A DNA stretch of 64,000 nt from Flavobacterium aquidurense (lineage in GTDB: Bacteria > Bacteroidota > Bacteroidia > Flavobacteriales > Flavobacteriaceae), in assembly GCA_900107365.1 (NCBI GenBank), contig FNPS01000005.1:310001-374000 (forward strand). The letters are read 5' to 3'. Made by a program: the position numbers and the translations under genes. Below, one piece after another: positions 62,985-64,000 of this stretch. Each line of letters starts with the position of its first letter. Position 1 is the stretch's first letter. Under the pieces are notes generated by a model, which saw nothing but the letters and a program-made list of their open reading frames with translations, was not told the DNA's origin and did no database searches.

Positions 62985-64000
62985 TTATTGAAATATGATT
63001 TTCTTCGTTACGACATAATCGTTTTCTAAAGTCACTTTCACCAATAAAACCTGATTGGCTGCCTGCAGGTTTGATATTGATAATTCAGTAGATCCAACTT
63101 TCTTTTTATTATAAAGTTGTTTTCCGTTAATGTCAAAAATGGTGATTTCTTTGATGTTTTCTTTTACCGATGAAACTTTTATCGTTTTATCTTTTACAGC
63201 AACCAAAAATCCGTTTTCGATATTTTCGAAATCGCCGGTTCCCAATGTTTTATTGGTGTAGCGTAAAACGAAGCGATCTGTAAAAGTTCCTGCGACAGTT
63301 GTAAAAGTGTAATTGCTTGCAGTAAGGTCATGAATTACAGATGTGGTTTTATCTTCTAAATAAATCTTCTGAGTAGTCATGTTTCCGTCGACTTCGTCAA
63401 TAGAAATGGTGAAATCGCCATTAATTGTCGTACGGTATCCTAATGGTATACTATCTGCTTCTTTAAAAGGAAGCGCACGTCCTTGAATTACTAATTTGTC
63501 ACTTTGATTGATGCTGTAAAAGTCCAGGTACTTATTTGCATCAATAGTGGTGCCGTCAAAAAGGCTTTCATACGCATCCGTCGCTCCTTCAATATAACCT
63601 ACCATTAACTGCTTAAAAGCTCCTTCTGTATTGGTCATATTTAACCATACACGATGTTTTTCTAATCCAGTTGTTTTAGAATCTTTTCCTGGCTTGTAGA
63701 ATTGGCCATTATCCTTTCCTCCTGATCGCATAGTGTTTGTAAAAACAAGTGATCCAGGAGTTTTTGTACCCGCAAAGAAAGCTTGTCCTGCACCAATCTG
63801 ACCACTAGGTCTTGCATAGTTGTTTGCATTATTTGCCGATCCTGCCGGTTCTGCAACTTTTACGCTACCAGTAAGATTATAAGTAGCATAATCATCTGAC
63901 CCGTATTGATATGCACCTCCTAATACTACAGGTGTGTTATGTGTCCAGAAATAAAGAGTTCCCTTTAACATATCACGATTTGCAAGTATAAATTTTTCAG
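62985..64000 (-). CDS. T9SS-sorted surface protein, C-terminal part (runs off right edge)
   Basis: At least 338 codons are open to the window edge; reading continues in frame upstream of the Met at 63971 (EKFILANRD...), so the true start is outside. Repetitive beta-strand blocks (GTLYFWTHNTPVVLGGAYQYGS and LNMTNTEGAFKQLMVGYIEGA) resemble flavobacterial surface proteins. The last ~75 residues are a type A T9SS sorting domain (VSSVKENIKEITIFDINGKQLYN, LLVKVTLENDYVVTKKIIF). It is exported through the type IX system and anchored or released. Function unknown. Confidence 0.88.
   Translation of the reverse strand, partial: EKFILANRDMLKGTLYFWTHNTPVVLGGAYQYGSDDYATYNLTGSVKVAEPAGSANNANNYARPSGQIGAGQAFFAGTKTPGSLVFTNTMRSGGKDNGQFYKPGKDSKTTGLEKHRVWLNMTNTEGAFKQLMVGYIEGATDAYESLFDGTTIDANKYLDFYSINQSDKLVIQGRALPFKEADSIPLGYRTTINGDFTISIDEVDGNMTTQKIYLEDKTTSVIHDLTASNYTFTTVAGTFTDRFVLRYTNKTLGTGDFENIENGFLVAVKDKTIKVSSVKENIKEITIFDINGKQLYNKKKVGSTELSISNLQAANQVLLVKVTLENDYVVTKKIIFQ

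Overview
This 64-kb window looks like ordinary chromosome from a Flavobacterium (Bacteroidota, Flavobacteriaceae), of the F. johnsoniae type. The signs are low GC, no Shine-Dalgarno sequences, many promoters with the Bacteroidota -7 motif TAnnTTTG, a type IX secretion sorting domain, a TonB-dependent receptor with a carboxypeptidase-regulatory-like N-terminus, a DUF4270 lipoprotein, and a bifunctional OlsF-type ornithine-lipid acyltransferase. I see no rRNA, tRNA, CRISPR array, transposase or prophage.

Layout. 1-8000 (mostly minus): a truncated secreted protein, an OmpA porin, a HAD hydrolase/CAT-like pair, a DMT transporter, a secreted paralog of the first protein, and metG. 8000-13000: a CDGSH iron-sulfur protein, then a minus-strand accessory block (unknown protein, PhzF-like isomerase, YdeI-like protein, lipoprotein, small membrane protein, AbiH phage-defence protein) ending at a strong structured-RNA candidate. 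13000-19500: small basic protein, DMP19-like protein, membrane protein, PKD and lipocalin-like lipoproteins, patatin phospholipase, and an isochorismatase-fold/MFS pair. 19700-27300: a plus-strand series serS-lgt-TPR-DUF4286-rsmA-mgtE-proC. 27400-36060: cytochrome c, ABM-like protein, nhaA, 2-hydroxyacid dehydrogenase, a DUF805/TM2/TM2/DUF805 cluster, olsF, xth, OmpA lipoprotein. 36300-43430: aldo/keto reductase, GT51 transglycosylase, radA, esterase, panD, panC. 43500-54700: GT5-only starch-synthase-like protein, DUF4270 lipoprotein, glmS, TonB receptor plus SGNH lipoprotein, atpD-atpC. 54900-64000: NAD(P)-binding protein and the biotin genes (bioF, then bioD-bioA-ketoacyl synthase) split by a small membrane protein, a TraB/GumN protein, an ECF sigma factor and its probable membrane regulator. 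A T9SS-sorted protein runs off the right edge.

The genes mostly serve housekeeping (translation, ATP synthesis, pantothenate, biotin, amino sugars, DNA repair) and envelope biology. The most unusual signal is between the genes. Many spacers are built from locally iterated short words arranged as inverted repeats, in at least seven different vocabularies. They occur inside probable operons, around single genes, around promoters, and on both sides of the segment that splits the biotin genes. They do not encode proteins and most are not simple terminators. I know of no description of them, although I cannot search for one here.
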